64,000 nucleotides of DNA from a bacterium SCSIO 12643 (GTDB lineage Bacteria; Bacteroidota; Bacteroidia; Flavobacteriales_G; Salibacteraceae): assembly GCA_024398135.1 (NCBI GenBank), contig CP073750.1:3958471-4022470 (forward strand). Reading direction: 5' to 3'. This document shows, in pieces, positions 44,763 to 53,813 of the stretch; position 1 is the stretch's first letter; the number at the start of each line of letters is the position of its first letter. The notes below the pieces were generated by a model, which made no database searches, was not told the DNA's origin, and saw only the letters and a program-made list of their open reading frames with translations. Made by a program: the position numbers and the translations under genes.

Positions 44763-45407
44763 TTATTTCTGCTTCAAACTATAACTTACTCCAGCCAAAA
44801 CCTGTAGTTTATAATCATCCAAATGACGAATATCACTCCAGTATGCTCCTGCTAACCTACTTTCCAAGGAAACTTTTAGCTTATCTGATATAGAATAAGA
44901 ACAACCGCCTCCAATTAAAAATGCAAAATCAATCTCTCTAGAACTCAGTCCCACATATGAATGATCTTCTTCTGGTTCATGTTCTGCATAATCAACAAAC
45001 ACTTTTGATCGAAAAAAATATTCAGTTTGGATTCCAGCATCCAGCAACACCTTAAATCTTTTACCAAATGACCAACGTGCCATCACCGGAAGTATCAAAA
45101 ATTGATCATAATTCGTCATATCATAATCCCTTTCCGGAAGCGATCCACAACATCCTCCATTAACCGATCTATGTGACTTCTCTTGCTGAAATATCAGATT
45201 CGTATTTAAAGAAAAGTGCTTTTTAATATTCCGTTGAGCAGAGATTCCGGTAGTGAATCCTACTTTAAAAGGGTGTCCATCCCAGTCAACAAAAACTCTT
45301 TGATTAATTCCTCCAACAACTCCCAATTCCCATTTATAATCTTGTGCATAAGAAATCGAAAATATCATTAGGACTCCAATAAGTACAGGTATTTTTTTCA
45401 TGATCAT
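44763..45407 (-). CDS. Outer-membrane beta-barrel protein, array member 6
   Basis: 214 residues; the start may instead be the third-codon ATG at 45401. Nearly identical to member 5 in the signal peptide and first strand (PVLIGVLMIFSISYAQDYKW), so these two are the most recent duplicates, but the loops differ strongly. Contains a Cys-pair loop (GGCCGSLP). Confidence 0.85.
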   Translation of the reverse strand: MIMKKIPVLIGVLMIFSISYAQDYKWELGVVGGINQRVFVDWDGHPFKVGFTTGISAQRNIKKHFSLNTNLIFQQEKSHRSVNGGCCGSLPERDYDMTNYDQFLILPVMARWSFGKRFKVLLDAGIQTEYFFRSKVFVDYAEHEPEEDHSYVGLSSREIDFAFLIGGGCSYSISDKLKVSLESRLAGAYWSDIRHLDDYKLQVLAGVSYSLKQK

Positions 45408-45413
45408 AATATT

Positions 45414-46058
45414 TTATAAACTATATGAAAGTCCGGTTAATACTTGCCAATTCAATCTATCCGGATCATTAAATTCTCTAAAATACAAGCCAGTAAGTCT
45501 TCCTTCTAAAGACACGTTTAACCTCTTTGATATAGAATAAGTACTTCCAATTCCCGAAGAAAACGCAATATCCCATTCGTAATATTTCATTGGTTCTATC
45601 AACGGCCCATCACTTACTGAAGATAGTTCTTCGTAAGACTCTTTCTGATTAAATAAATAGGACATCTGTACTCCGGCATCTACAAATAGTTTCAACTTTT
45701 GTCCATATGACCAACGTGTCATTACCGGCATCGTTAAATATTGATTTGTTATTCTTCTTTCCAAAGAACCATAACATAGTCCTGACAATTTTCCTCCACA
45801 TGAATGGTCTATATATTGTTCAACCAAATGCCCTTGCTGATAAATGATGTTAGTATACACCGAGAAATGTTCTTTCCAATTATACTTTACGGACAAACCT
45901 ACAGTAGGTCCCAATCGAAAAGCCCAATCATTGTATGGTTTATTGGTATAATGCGTTTGATTGATTCCTCCCAAAACTCCCAATTCCCATTTATAATCTT
46001 GTGCATAAGAGATCGAAAATATCATTAGGATTCCAATAAGTGCAGGTATTTTTTTCAT
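45414..46058 (-). CDS. Outer-membrane beta-barrel protein, array member 5
   Basis: 214 residues. Signal peptide MKKIPALIGILMIFSISYAQ. Blocks YKWELGVLGGINQ, LSVKYNWKEHFSVYTNIIYQ, VMTRWSYGQKLKLFVDAGVQ and WQVLTGLSYSL. It follows member 4 after a 117-base gap, which probably holds a promoter, so members 5-7 may form their own unit. Confidence 0.85.
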   Translation of the reverse strand: MKKIPALIGILMIFSISYAQDYKWELGVLGGINQTHYTNKPYNDWAFRLGPTVGLSVKYNWKEHFSVYTNIIYQQGHLVEQYIDHSCGGKLSGLCYGSLERRITNQYLTMPVMTRWSYGQKLKLFVDAGVQMSYLFNQKESYEELSSVSDGPLIEPMKYYEWDIAFSSGIGSTYSISKRLNVSLEGRLTGLYFREFNDPDRLNWQVLTGLSYSL

Positions 46059-46175
46059 GGCTAAAAAATAAAGTTTTACTGGGCTAATATAATGGGCAAA
46101 ACAACTGTTACCAAATAAAATTTCGAATCATTTCAAAAAACGTACTTTCCTTATATTTTACTTGGGTTTCAAGTT

Positions 46176-46763
46176 TTACTTTGATCCTATTCCATAAGAC
46201 AAACCTATTAATCCCTGATAACTATAGCCGTTTTGTTTATCAAACTCTCCAATTCGAAATTCAGTTCCCACCGCCATTCTATCGGTAAAATCATAAGAAA
46301 TTCCAAGTCCACTGGTCAATCCAAGGTTAAGGTTATCAGATACTTTTTCAAATGGCATTTGTAACTGCATCCCTATATCCACCATCCAATGCAGTTTTTG
46401 CTGACCAAAAGTCCATTTGGCCAATACCGGAACTACCATAAATTGATCAGTGATCGTTCTTTTCTCCAATAAATCGGTATTGGCATATATAATATCACCC
46501 ATGGTTTCCGGGTATATGGTTTCGGTTTTTATATCCTCCCGATACATGAATCTATAATGAAGCGAAAAACGTTTCATAAAATTATGTTGTATGCTGATAC
46601 CGCTCGACCATCCATATTCATAATGATAATTACTTAGTGCGTCTTCCTGAGGTTGAAAATAAGAATCCACACCTCCAATGGCTCCTATCTGGAGTTTATG
46701 ACTTTGCGCCCCAACGCTTGAAAAGGCTGCAATAACGAATATATATAAGACTATCTTTTTCAT
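46176..46763 (-). CDS. Outer-membrane beta-barrel protein, array member 4
   Basis: About 195 residues from the ATG at 46763 (MKKIVLYIFVIAAFSSVGAQ). An earlier ATG at 46784 would overlap member 3. Family blocks SHKLQIGAIGGVDSYF, IQHNFMKRFSLHYRFMYRED, VLAKWTFGQQKLHWMVDIGM and GLIGLSYGIG. Confidence 0.85.
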   Translation of the reverse strand: MKKIVLYIFVIAAFSSVGAQSHKLQIGAIGGVDSYFQPQEDALSNYHYEYGWSSGISIQHNFMKRFSLHYRFMYREDIKTETIYPETMGDIIYANTDLLEKRTITDQFMVVPVLAKWTFGQQKLHWMVDIGMQLQMPFEKVSDNLNLGLTSGLGISYDFTDRMAVGTEFRIGEFDKQNGYSYQGLIGLSYGIGSK

Positions 46764-46773
46764 CACGTCATTT

Positions 46774-47376
46774 TTACAATCCATAACTTACCCCTAAAAA
46801 CAACTGTCCATTGACCCCATCTTCAAATAAGGGGCCTTCATCCAGACTATTGAAGTCCATGACTCTTAGTTCAGTATTTACAGCTATTTTTTCCGAAATA
46901 TCGTATGACACACCTAGTCCACTGGAAATACCCAAAAGCACATCATTCCGCTTCCTTAAATAACTAAACCCTTTATCATTGGTCCATTTTGCATGATTGA
47001 TCAGTTGGGTTTGTATACCAACATCTAACATCCAATGCCATTTTCCCTGTCCAAATGTCCACTTGGCCAATACAGGAATCACAATAGACTTTTCTAAAAT
47101 CTCCCCTCTACCAATGTCGAACACCCCCCACCAGGAAGTGAAGTCTTGCTTAATCCGTTCCTCACGATATAGTACTCTATAGTTTAGCGAAAAATGTTTT
47201 TTGAGGTTGTGTTGTATCGAAACCCCAGTTGACCAGGCATATTGAGATTCGTTGTATGATGGTCTCGAAAAATATGAATCCATACCACCTAACACACCTA
47301 GTTGGATTTTGTGACTTTGTGCCTCAGCACCTGCAAATGCTACAATAGCGCATATAAGTAATACAGTTTTTTTCAT
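46774..47376 (-). CDS. Outer-membrane beta-barrel protein, array member 3
   Basis: About 200 residues from the ATG at 47376 (or 47379), with signal peptide ending AEAQ. Blocks SHKIQLGVLGGMDSYF, IQHNLKKHFSLNYRVLYREE and VLAKWTFGQGKWHWMLDVGI. The gap to member 2 is about ten bases, so they share one message. Confidence 0.85.
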   Translation of the reverse strand: MKKTVLLICAIVAFAGAEAQSHKIQLGVLGGMDSYFSRPSYNESQYAWSTGVSIQHNLKKHFSLNYRVLYREERIKQDFTSWWGVFDIGRGEILEKSIVIPVLAKWTFGQGKWHWMLDVGIQTQLINHAKWTNDKGFSYLRKRNDVLLGISSGLGVSYDISEKIAVNTELRVMDFNSLDEGPLFEDGVNGQLFLGVSYGL

Positions 47377-47386
47377 CATTCCATTT

Positions 47387-48028
47387 TTATAATCCATAAC
47401 TTACGCCCAACATCAACTGACCATTCAAATCATGTTTGTAAAATTTCAGATCGCTAATAAGATCAAAATCTACTGCTCTAAATTCTCCGGTTACTGATAT
47501 TCTATCTGTAACATCATACGACATACCTACTCCACTGGAAACACCTAAATACAGCTCACGCCAATTACTGAAACCACTATAAGAATAACCTACAAATGGC
47601 TCATGTTGCCATACGTATTCAAAATTCAGCTGTGCCTGAATTCCAATATCTACCATCCAGTGTAATTTTTTCTGCCCGAAAGTCCATTTGGCCAATACGG
47701 GAACAATCATCGATTTACTGGTAGACGTTCCTTTACCTATATAATCTTCATGACTCAACCCCGTACCACAGAATGGATATAGATTAAATTTCATTTTCTC
47801 TTCGCGATACAACACTCTGTAGTGAAGCGAAAACCGCTGCATTATATTATGCTGTAAGGAAATTCCGGTAGACCAACCATATTCATAGTCCGGGCCATAA
47901 GGTTCATGTTTTAATGCTTCAAAATAGGAATCGACTCCACCAAGTACGCCTATTTGCAATTTATGTTCTTGCGCCTGTGTACTCGTAAAGGCTAAAAAAA
48001 CTAAAATAAGTATGGATAATTTTTTCAT
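47387..48028 (-). CDS. Outer-membrane beta-barrel protein, array member 2
   Basis: 213 residues, signal peptide MKKLSILILVFLAFTSTQAQ. Blocks EHKLQIGVLGGVDSYF, LQHNIMQRFSLHYRVLYREE, VLAKWTFGQKKLHWMVDIGI and LMLGVSYGL. Members 2, 3 and 4 share the VDSYF/MDSYF segment and form a sub-group. Confidence 0.85.
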   Translation of the reverse strand: MKKLSILILVFLAFTSTQAQEHKLQIGVLGGVDSYFEALKHEPYGPDYEYGWSTGISLQHNIMQRFSLHYRVLYREEKMKFNLYPFCGTGLSHEDYIGKGTSTSKSMIVPVLAKWTFGQKKLHWMVDIGIQAQLNFEYVWQHEPFVGYSYSGFSNWRELYLGVSSGVGMSYDVTDRISVTGEFRAVDFDLISDLKFYKHDLNGQLMLGVSYGL

Positions 48029-48038
48029 GGTTTAGTTT

Positions 48039-48629
48039 TTAAAGTCCGTAAGTTATTCCAAAAAACAATTGAGAGTTTTCACTATATACATTACCAGTTA
48101 GGTTGCTTTCATGAATCACCAACCTGGCTTCCATAGTTCCGGATAATCTATCCGTAAATGCGTATTTAGCTCCTGTACCAAAAACAAGCGCACCTTTATG
48201 CCAATGCGCTGGGTTATTCAACACTTCGACAACTCCCCCAACAAACTCAGAATCTAAAATTTCCCTATATCCTCTGGTATATTGCAATCCTGCATCCAGC
48301 AAAACCTTTAATTTACTCTGACCAATCATGTATCTGGCAGTGAAAGGAATGGCAAACGATTTCATGGTCATTTTAAAATTACCACTACTATTCTCCGTTT
48401 TTACGATCATTTCGTGATATAGAAATTTGGTATTTAAAGCAAACCGCTCTGTCCAGTTAAACTGCGCATTTAATCCGGCCGACCATCCCAATGGATAATG
48501 ATCAAAGGCTTCATTTTCAACCCAGGAGATATCGCCACCTCCGGTAAGTCCTAATTCAAATTTATGATCTTGTGCTTTAGCTGCTATAGAGATCAATGCC
48601 GCAGCAAATAGTATAGAAAGGTATTTCAT
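48039..48629 (-). CDS. Outer-membrane beta-barrel protein, array member 1 (first transcribed)
   Basis: 196 residues, signal peptide ending AKAQ. Blocks DHKFELGLTGGGDISW, AQFNWTERFALNTKFLYHE, FTARYMIGQSKLKVLLDAGL and LFFGITYGL. The most divergent of the array. It lies ten bases before member 2 and is divergent from the AraC regulator gene at 48779, which could regulate the array. Confidence 0.85.
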   Translation of the reverse strand: MKYLSILFAAALISIAAKAQDHKFELGLTGGGDISWVENEAFDHYPLGWSAGLNAQFNWTERFALNTKFLYHEMIVKTENSSGNFKMTMKSFAIPFTARYMIGQSKLKVLLDAGLQYTRGYREILDSEFVGGVVEVLNNPAHWHKGALVFGTGAKYAFTDRLSGTMEARLVIHESNLTGNVYSENSQLFFGITYGL

Positions 48630-48778
48630 GGGTGAAATATTTTAAAGTTCGGAATGCCAATGTAATACATAATATCATATAGGTCAAATAAAATATCGGA
48701 GCTTTATCTCATCTTATAAAACCACCCCCGTCCGCATAACAACATCTCGGTATTTACGTATCATTGTTTTAGTATTTG

Positions 48779-49873
48779 ATGATGATCCCGGAAAACATAT
48801 TAATTATCCAGCTCGTGGCAGTCACTATCTGCCTGTTTTTGGGATTACACTATTGTTTTCTCTATACCCAAAACAGACTTTCCAATATCCTGCTGGGTTT
48901 TATATTCATTGCATTGGGGTTTTCCATTGCATCCGAAGCTTTGGAGTATTATTTTGATCACCCGGTATACGATATCGTGGCATTAATCTTTAATTCTCCA
49001 CTGCTATTCGTTACCATCCTGTTGTATTACGCATCCACGGTAACGCAAACCTGGAAAACCAATTGGCCGATTCATAAACGTTTTTTGTTATTGGTATTGG
49101 CCGATATTCTACTGGCATTCATCCTATTCATTTTTCAAATAGAGCCACACCCTATCCTATTTGGGCTCTATTTTACGGTGATTGGTGCAATCAACCTATA
49201 TATGTTGTATTTGATTTTAAAACAGATTGATTTGCACAACAAGCACATTCGCAACTTGTTTTCGAGTATTGAAAACAAACAACTGAACTGGCTGCGATTG
49301 CTGGCTGTGATCAATATGGGGTTTATTGTTTTTTGGTGGATGGACGATACACTGGCTGCTTTGATTGGAGACAATCTATTGTCCGGGATTATTTCGGAGC
49401 TTTCTATTTACTTTACCGTAATCAATGTGATTTGGATGGGTTATGCGAGCTTACGCCAACCGGTGATATTTGAAACCGAACCGGAGGTATTTTTTACGGA
49501 AGAACCCGCAAAGGAAACACAGCAACCTTCATCAGATGATCGGGCTACTTTTAAACGCATCCAAAAACAAATTGAAAACCAGCAATTGTATACCCACCCT
49601 ACACTTTCGTTAAAATCACTGGCAGATACTTTAGAGATGCGAGATCGTGAACTCTCCCGAATCATTAACCAATGTTACGGGCACAATTTCTATCATTTTA
49701 TTAATGCCTACCGTGTAGCGCATTTTAAAGAAGCTTTTTCCAACGGTCAAAACCAGCATCTGAGCATCATGGGATTGGCCACCGAAGCCGGATTTAAATC
49801 TAAATCGACCTTTTACGCGGCCTTTAAAAAAATGGAAGGCATTACACCCAGGGAGTTTGCCGAGAAAACCTAG
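48779..49873 (+). CDS. Membrane-anchored AraC-family regulator
   Basis: About 364 residues; I use the first ATG at 48779 (a TTG lies just before, another ATG just after). The first 225 residues form about seven hydrophobic helices (LLGFIFIALGFSIASEALEY and so on), then a charged linker, and residues about 260-364 are an AraC HTH (LSLKSLADTLEMRDRELSRI, then GFKSKSTFYAAFKKMEGITP). Bacteroidetes carry many such 7TM-AraC proteins; the membrane part is presumed to sense lipid-soluble or envelope signals. Divergent from the beta-barrel array. Confidence 0.9.
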   Translation: MMIPENILIIQLVAVTICLFLGLHYCFLYTQNRLSNILLGFIFIALGFSIASEALEYYFDHPVYDIVALIFNSPLLFVTILLYYASTVTQTWKTNWPIHKRFLLLVLADILLAFILFIFQIEPHPILFGLYFTVIGAINLYMLYLILKQIDLHNKHIRNLFSSIENKQLNWLRLLAVINMGFIVFWWMDDTLAALIGDNLLSGIISELSIYFTVINVIWMGYASLRQPVIFETEPEVFFTEEPAKETQQPSSDDRATFKRIQKQIENQQLYTHPTLSLKSLADTLEMRDRELSRIINQCYGHNFYHFINAYRVAHFKEAFSNGQNQHLSIMGLATEAGFKSKSTFYAAFKKMEGITPREFAEKT

Positions 49874-49965
49874 CTGGTTTACCCATTCTCACGAGGCTTC
49901 TTTTTTATCGTATTTTTTCTATTGCATTCCCTCCCATTATCAAATACTTTTACGCTTTACTATCG

Positions 49966-49973
49966 TATATTTG
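49966..49973 (+). promoter_or_regulatory. Candidate -7 element of the RadC-like gene
   Basis: TATATTTG matches TAnnTTTG just five bases before the ATG at 49979. The flanking sequence (TTTTACGCTTTACTATCG) closely resembles the region before the NtrC regulator (TTTTACACTTTGCTATCG at about 2058-2075 on the minus strand). Confidence 0.45.
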
Positions 49974-49978
49974 ATTTT

Positions 49979-50599
49979 ATGAATGTCCGTTTAACACCTG
50001 AGCAAAAAATCAAGATTTTGAATGCTGATGATGTATACAAAATCATGCAGCAAATCCTACTGCGCGAAAACAAAATAAGCCGCAATCAAGAGCATTTTTG
50101 GGTGGTAGGACTCGATACCAAAAACAAAATTTTGTTTATTGAACTCATTGGACTGGGCACCGTAAACCGGGTAAATGCCAACCCGCCCGATGTGTTTAGA
50201 ATGGGAATTTACAAACTGGCAGTAAGCATGATTTTGGTACACAACCACCCCAGTGGTGATTTAACACCTTCGCAGGCCGATCTGGATATGACCGATAGAA
50301 TGCTTAAAGTGGGCCAACTCATTAATATTGAAGTACTGGATCATTTGATTATTTCGGAAAAAGGATTTACCAGCCTCGAAAACACCAATGCCATGCAGCA
50401 GCTCCGCACCTCTGGCCTATTTGAAATAGTAGAACGCGAAAAACTCGAAATTCAAAAATGGAAATTGGATATTGAAAAGAATAAAGCGCGTAAAGAGGAA
50501 AGATTGAACTTGGCTAAAAAGCTTAAAGCTGAAGGCATGGATGAAAAATTCATCAAGAAAGTGACTGGTTTATTGGTTGGTGATATTAGGGGGATTTAG
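49979..50599 (+). CDS. RadC-like JAB/MPN domain protein, short form
   Basis: 206 residues from the ATG at 49979; the frame opens earlier with a TTG at 49922 but that part is promoter. The JAMM metal site is intact: E55 in FIELIGLGT, then HNHPSGDLTPSQAD with H88, H90, S92 and D101. It lacks the N-terminal helix-hairpin-helix region of full RadC and instead ends in a charged helix and a motif AKKLKAEGMDEKFIKKVTGL that I know from the tails of Rpn/PD-(D/E)XK transposase-like proteins. RadC short forms often occur in mobile and defence islands. The biochemical role of the family is not settled. Confidence 0.85.
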   Translation: MNVRLTPEQKIKILNADDVYKIMQQILLRENKISRNQEHFWVVGLDTKNKILFIELIGLGTVNRVNANPPDVFRMGIYKLAVSMILVHNHPSGDLTPSQADLDMTDRMLKVGQLINIEVLDHLIISEKGFTSLENTNAMQQLRTSGLFEIVEREKLEIQKWKLDIEKNKARKEERLNLAKKLKAEGMDEKFIKKVTGLLVGDIRGI

Positions 50600-50622
50600 G
50601 GGATACTTATCAATTATATGAT

Positions 50623-51669
50623 TCATACCTGCCTATCCTTCTCTTTAATAATCTCTTCAACTTTGCTTACAAATAGCTCTTGACTCTTTAAATCTTCTGT
50701 TTGAGGTATTATAACACTTTCTTCAAAGTTTACTACCTTTTTGAAATTTTCATCGTTATCCATAATTCTATCTATATTCACCGATGTTTCAAAATGATGC
50801 TCATAACTCTGATAATAATAGGGTCTAATAGTTTTTACATTAGGTTCATTAAATATTTGATTTAAGATCAATTTATCTGACAATCCACAGGAATGACCAA
50901 TTATCGAAACTTCTATATCTCCCTTCTCCAAAAAGTCTTTTAGTCTATTTTCTTCATTAGTTCTCTTATAGTTATGCTTCTTTATATTTCTTAAGTACTC
51001 CTTATTTCCCAAGCCTAACAACTCCCTAGAATCCTCATTATTAGCTGCATAACCAAATATTATTGGATTTCTATTACTATCTATCTCTCCATGAATTTGA
51101 ACTAACTGTATTCGATCTGCATTTTTCACATATTTTAAATACTGTTTAATTGAATCGGTATAATTGAAGTTTAATATCATCAAATCACCCTGCTGGACCA
51201 TGCTATTAAAAAATTCCTTGAATACTGAAATAGGCTTAAATTTCCTCTGTTCTTGTTTAAGGAATTCTGAAAGATATTTTTTAACAATTTCAAAATCTTC
51301 ATTTAGTTTTTCAGGGTTCTCATACAAAGGATCAATTCTCTTTGATAACTCACCGACAATTAATAATTCTAAAAAATACTGAGTCTCAATATCACACCAG
51401 TTATTAGTAATCAATTCATTGGTAATTTTTCTAAAAAAATAATTGTCAGTTCCAAACGGTTCATCTAAACTTCTGGAATATTTCTTCCAATCATCAAAAC
51501 TCTTATAAACTCTATTAGAATCACTAATTACAAGTAAATCAGGGAACTTTTCTTTATTCTTTAATTCTTCATTAAATAGATAGTTAATAAAATGCCAATA
51601 ACTTGTTTTTAGCCCATGAGCTAAATCAAATCCATTTCCAATTATTATGAGGTTGTTCATTTTTTTCAA
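50623..51669 (-). CDS. AbiH family abortive-infection protein
   Basis: 348 residues opening with NLIIIGNGFDLAHGLKTSYW, the N-terminal signature of the AbiH family; further motifs are FLELLIVGE in the middle and VQIHGEID and SIIGHSCGLSDK in the second half. Lactococcal AbiH blocks phage by abortive infection; the mechanism is not established. The gene lies 28 bases downstream of the AAA/TOPRIM-like gene on the same strand and is AT-rich like it, so the pair looks like a laterally acquired unit. The start could also be the ATG three codons in. Confidence 0.88.
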   Translation of the reverse strand: MKKMNNLIIIGNGFDLAHGLKTSYWHFINYLFNEELKNKEKFPDLLVISDSNRVYKSFDDWKKYSRSLDEPFGTDNYFFRKITNELITNNWCDIETQYFLELLIVGELSKRIDPLYENPEKLNEDFEIVKKYLSEFLKQEQRKFKPISVFKEFFNSMVQQGDLMILNFNYTDSIKQYLKYVKNADRIQLVQIHGEIDSNRNPIIFGYAANNEDSRELLGLGNKEYLRNIKKHNYKRTNEENRLKDFLEKGDIEVSIIGHSCGLSDKLILNQIFNEPNVKTIRPYYYQSYEHHFETSVNIDRIMDNDENFKKVVNFEESVIIPQTEDLKSQELFVSKVEEIIKEKDRQV

Positions 51670-51697
51670 TTAATACTTAGCAACATTCGCTTTTAAA

Positions 51698-53503
51698 CTA
51701 CTGTTGTAATAGTTTAAAAGTTTCAAATACATCTTTTGGGATTAATTCTGGTATATCATCAACTACGTTTTCTAAAATTGATTTTTTCAATCGAAACTCA
51801 ACATTTCTTTTAATTTTATTTAATTGGGGATATGTATTAATCAATTTATCTTCTAATTGATGTCCATTTTCTAGCAAATACCAATTTGGTATTTCAATAC
51901 TTCTACCATTTAAATAGGGTACATTATTTAATCCATTGTCCGATGTATCAAATTCATTTTTTAATGAGTCAACAACAAAGTTTACAATCTGTTGCAATTC
52001 ACTATCAGTTAACGATTTGAAATCAGTATAATTTTGATTATCACTCAAACCTAAATCACTTCTTTTGATAATCTTTTCTCTAAGAAGTAAAGCCGCTATT
52101 AAAATAGGGTCGAATAAATATGATTCAATACTATATCTTTTTCCTTCTCCTAATACCTTAACATGATCACTTGATTTATTACTCTTATCATAATCAATAA
52201 TCCCCCAAACCTGCTTGTTCCCATTGTCTCTAAGAGTTTTTACAATTTTATTAACCTGAGCACATCCTGAAATACCTCCCCCATTTTTATCAATTTTGCT
52301 ATCTCCTGCCGAAATAAAGCTTAAGGATATATCCTTTTCCAAATTAGGTTTTAATTTCTCATATAAGCTATCATAAAACATTACATCATTCTTACTTTCA
52401 ACAAAAACTTGCCGTCTATTTTCATAATTAATACTTAAAGAAGGTATTCCTGTAGTCAAAATTTTTAATGCATTATCCTTACTTATTTTCTTTATCCTTG
52501 GATTACCAGACCTTTCAATCATAAAAATAGACTCTTCTGGTGCTAATGCTATGGTGGTTGGAGAATGGGTTGTTAAAATAACTTTCGTCCCTTTTTCATA
52601 TGTGAAAACATTATAAATTACATCAAGAAACTTTTTTATCATAGATGGATGCAAGGAAGAATCAGGTTCATCAAGTAATAAAACCTTTGGGAATTTAGTA
52701 TTTGAAGTAGAATTATAAATTGCAAAAATGAGTGAGATTATTACCTTTTCACCAGAAGACAAATTTTCTACATCCACCTCAAAAGAGTTTGTTTTATTAA
52801 TGAGTTTAAACTTAAATGATGATCCTAGATAACTGGATTCAGGTTTTTTTACATAATAATCCAAATCGGCTTTTTCCAATAGTGAATTAACATATTCCCA
52901 CGGAGGTGCTCCATATAAACTATTGAATTTTTCATCCGACAAATAAGGGTACTTATTGTTTTTTTCTTTTTCATTCCAGAAATGATTCATTTGATTTCTA
53001 ATAATTTTATTAGAATATCTTTTGAATATCGTAGCGAAATTTTGTAAAAAAACACCTCTATGTTCTGAATTATCATCAAGCGGATAATAATTAAAAAAAT
53101 CGTCTTGTGTTAATTCATGAATTTCTTTATTAGCATTGTTTACAATCTGTTTAAAAACAGAATATCCATTAATAGAACTTGTAAATGCTTCTTCAATGGC
53201 ATGCGGGTTTCTTTGTCCAATTTGATTTCTAAAAGTTTGATAATCTCTCCATAAGCGATCAACATGATCGTCTAACATTGAATTATCTACCATACCACTA
53301 TTACCTGGACTAACCTCATTTCTAAACCACTTTCTATCAATCACATTCCCATTCTCAAGAACTTCGATTTGCCCATTATTAATTGCTTCTAGTAATTGTG
53401 TTTTCCCTGCCCCATTTAAACCTGTTAAAACAGTTAGGTTAGGTAAATCAATCTCAAACGGGTCGAATAATTTATTTGAAATTTCTAACTTTAGTTTTAT
53501 CAT
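51698..53503 (-). CDS. AAA (SMC/ABC-like) ATPase with C-terminal TOPRIM-like region, OLD-related
   Basis: 601 residues. Walker A GLNGAGKT at 28-35, signature LSSGEKVI near 245, Walker B VLLLDEPDSSLHP near 275 and the H-loop LTTHSPTT make an AAA_15/21-type ATPase. The C-terminal region has the order VESKNDVMFYDSLY (acidic strand and helix), GIIDYDKSN (DxD) and YSIESYLFDP, which resembles the TOPRIM/DUF4435-type nuclease of OLD proteins. First gene of a two-gene operon with AbiH. Proteins of this kind are known from phage defence (Gabija, OLD, PARIS-like), but this exact pair is not one I can name. Confidence 0.82.
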   Translation of the reverse strand: MIKLKLEISNKLFDPFEIDLPNLTVLTGLNGAGKTQLLEAINNGQIEVLENGNVIDRKWFRNEVSPGNSGMVDNSMLDDHVDRLWRDYQTFRNQIGQRNPHAIEEAFTSSINGYSVFKQIVNNANKEIHELTQDDFFNYYPLDDNSEHRGVFLQNFATIFKRYSNKIIRNQMNHFWNEKEKNNKYPYLSDEKFNSLYGAPPWEYVNSLLEKADLDYYVKKPESSYLGSSFKFKLINKTNSFEVDVENLSSGEKVIISLIFAIYNSTSNTKFPKVLLLDEPDSSLHPSMIKKFLDVIYNVFTYEKGTKVILTTHSPTTIALAPEESIFMIERSGNPRIKKISKDNALKILTTGIPSLSINYENRRQVFVESKNDVMFYDSLYEKLKPNLEKDISLSFISAGDSKIDKNGGGISGCAQVNKIVKTLRDNGNKQVWGIIDYDKSNKSSDHVKVLGEGKRYSIESYLFDPILIAALLLREKIIKRSDLGLSDNQNYTDFKSLTDSELQQIVNFVVDSLKNEFDTSDNGLNNVPYLNGRSIEIPNWYLLENGHQLEDKLINTYPQLNKIKRNVEFRLKKSILENVVDDIPELIPKDVFETFKLLQQ

Positions 53504-53538
53504 TTAATACTATTGTATCTTGATTGTTTTTTTGATAA

Positions 53539-53778
53539 TCACAAACTCACCTTCTCCCTAAAACTCATAGCTACAGGCTCTACAGTATCTAAATGGATTT
53601 CCATGGGGCGCTGTTCCATTTCCAAAATCAGTTCTTCGGGTATTTCCAGGGTACCGTTGCTCAAAATCACGGTATAACCGCTGTTTTCGTTACGTTGATG
53701 CTTCAAGTATTTACCTATGTTGGGGTTGTGTTCCTGTGCCATATCGAGCACATAAAGTACCATGAGTTTGTTGTGCAT
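53539..53778 (-). CDS. Small hypothetical protein
   Basis: 79 residues, acidic to neutral, with a central stretch NSGYTVILSNGTLEIPEELI. No signal peptide and no recognised family. It lies 35 bases upstream of the ATPase gene on the same strand, but its composition is closer to the chromosome than to the AT-rich pair, so I do not assign it to the defence operon with confidence. Confidence 0.4.
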   Translation of the reverse strand: MHNKLMVLYVLDMAQEHNPNIGKYLKHQRNENSGYTVILSNGTLEIPEELILEMEQRPMEIHLDTVEPVAMSFREKVSL

Positions 53779-53813
53779 TTAATCTATGTTTTTTAATGGT
53801 TAGTTTTCATTTA

